Below are positions 63,377 through 64,000 of a DNA stretch of 64,000 nucleotides, piece by piece; within the stretch, counting starts at the first letter, position 1, and each line of letters begins with the position of its first letter. Both the position numbers and the translations under genes were made by a program. The DNA lies in NCBI GenBank assembly GCA_963703855.1, contig CAVPFW010000022.1:372001-436000 (forward strand). The letters run 5' to 3'. This DNA comes from AP-15 sp963703855. Its GTDB lineage: Bacteria; Pseudomonadota; Alphaproteobacteria; ATCC43930; CGMCC-115725. Below the pieces are notes generated by a model. The model was not told the origin of the DNA. It ran no database searches and saw only the letters and a program-made list of their open reading frames with translations.

Positions 63377-64000
63377 CTACGCGCTTTTCTGCTCATCCAA
63401 CCGCGCATATCCGCGACCGGCCCGCCTCAGATCACCTTTGACCTGGGTGATGTCGCGAGCTGGAGCAAGCCGTTCGGGGGGAGTACCACTCAACTCGATC
63501 ATCGTATTCCGTACTGTTCTGCCGACCTGCTCTGCCGCGCATTCGAGAGATCGCTGTCCGACGATATCTTCGTTCCAAATCTTTTCCTCAGTCTGGGTGA
63601 TCCGAAAGAGGTTCGCCGCCAGCTCGGTCTTCCCCATAAAGTCGAGTGGCGATCGACCCAGCCGGAACGCCCTTTCGCCTCCTTACCTGCGACAGATGCA
63701 TGTTGTACATACCAAGATATCCGGCGTTCTGAAACAATGCGAAGATTCTCAATCCCGCGGTTGTGTACGGTAGCGCTGATAGTCTTCTCTCGATCAGAGA
63801 CCTCGCCCCGAATGACGACCCGTTCCACTGCTTCGGCTTCTTGTAGGTATTGCCGAAACGCTTCCGCTATCGTGACAAAATAGGCTTGTGCTTCCGCTAC
63901 CCGAGGCTTTTTGGGATCAGCGTTCATCACGGTGAGGTAGCAGGCGAAGCGCGACAATTTCCAATCGCGCCGCTTCATCTCGGTTTGCTGGAAGTTCTCC
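63377..64000 (-). pseudogene. dinD: DinD-like DNA-damage-inducible protein, partial and frameshifted
   Basis: The N-terminus lies beyond the window. Frame one from 64000 reads ENFQQTEMKRRDWKLSRFAC and NADPKKPRVAEAQAYFV, as in DinD. The protein then moves through two more frames: FQNAGYLGMYNMHLSQ and finally SPLDFMGKTELAANLFRITQ to the stop at 63377. The two joints, near 63737 and 63670, are each fixed by deleting one G. Family role: SOS-linked. Either a pseudogene or sequence errors. Confidence 0.7.

Overview
The window reads as a chromosomal piece of a high-GC alphaproteobacterium. hisZ lies directly upstream of purA, an iscR/iscS/iscA/fdx block follows cysE, most genes are dense and GC-rich, and there is an exosortase A (XrtA) exopolysaccharide locus. 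A Rhodospirillales-like lineage is my inference; there is no rRNA or other marker to settle it. No rRNA, CRISPR array or intact prophage was seen. One tRNA, Met(CAT), is present.

Layout. 0-3 kb: 3' end of queC, a queE stub, a VWA/CoxE-like protein, hisZ. 3-12 kb: purA, an alpha/beta hydrolase, then a sulfur and Fe-S run on the + strand (cysE, iscR, two cysteine desulfurases, iscA, a shrunken HscA-like protein, fdx, tenA, mnmA, tRNA-Met). No iscU or hscB is visible. 12-19.6 kb: small secreted proteins, a luciferase-like oxidoreductase, an MFS carrier, CreA, a low-GC island that truncates a thioesterase gene, a SRAP protein and a GMC oxidoreductase. 20-30.4 kb: a catabolic-looking cluster with an NtaA/DszA-type flavin monooxygenase, an Asp/Glu-racemase-fold protein, an HD protein, a VOC protein, a HiPIP, a Rieske oxygenase and three amidohydrolases (two are tandem paralogues). 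It is interrupted by a HEPN/MNT toxin-antitoxin remnant. 30.4-32 kb: an SH3 protein and a universal stress protein.

32-54.6 kb is one large exopolysaccharide locus. From the promoter-proximal end (54.6 kb) leftwards it holds export lipoprotein, chain-length protein, tyrosine autokinase, outer-membrane protein, ATPase, deacetylase, FemAB protein and XrtA-EpsI. Beyond these lie a second deacetylase, a glycosyltransferase, a methyltransferase, two asparagine-synthase-like proteins, two tandem glycosyltransferases and a flippase. Three of these genes carry apparent 1-base frameshifts. All four shift sites are repaired by removing one A/T from a GAATC (GANTC) context, so I suspect sequence errors rather than decay.

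55-61 kb: a DUF1501/DUF1800 pair, a DHA2 MFS transporter, a DinB-like protein and an enoyl-CoA hydratase. 61-64 kb is an accessory edge: a CopG/ParE-type toxin-antitoxin pair, a broken IS1595-family transposase with a passenger ORF, and a frameshifted dinD running off the window.
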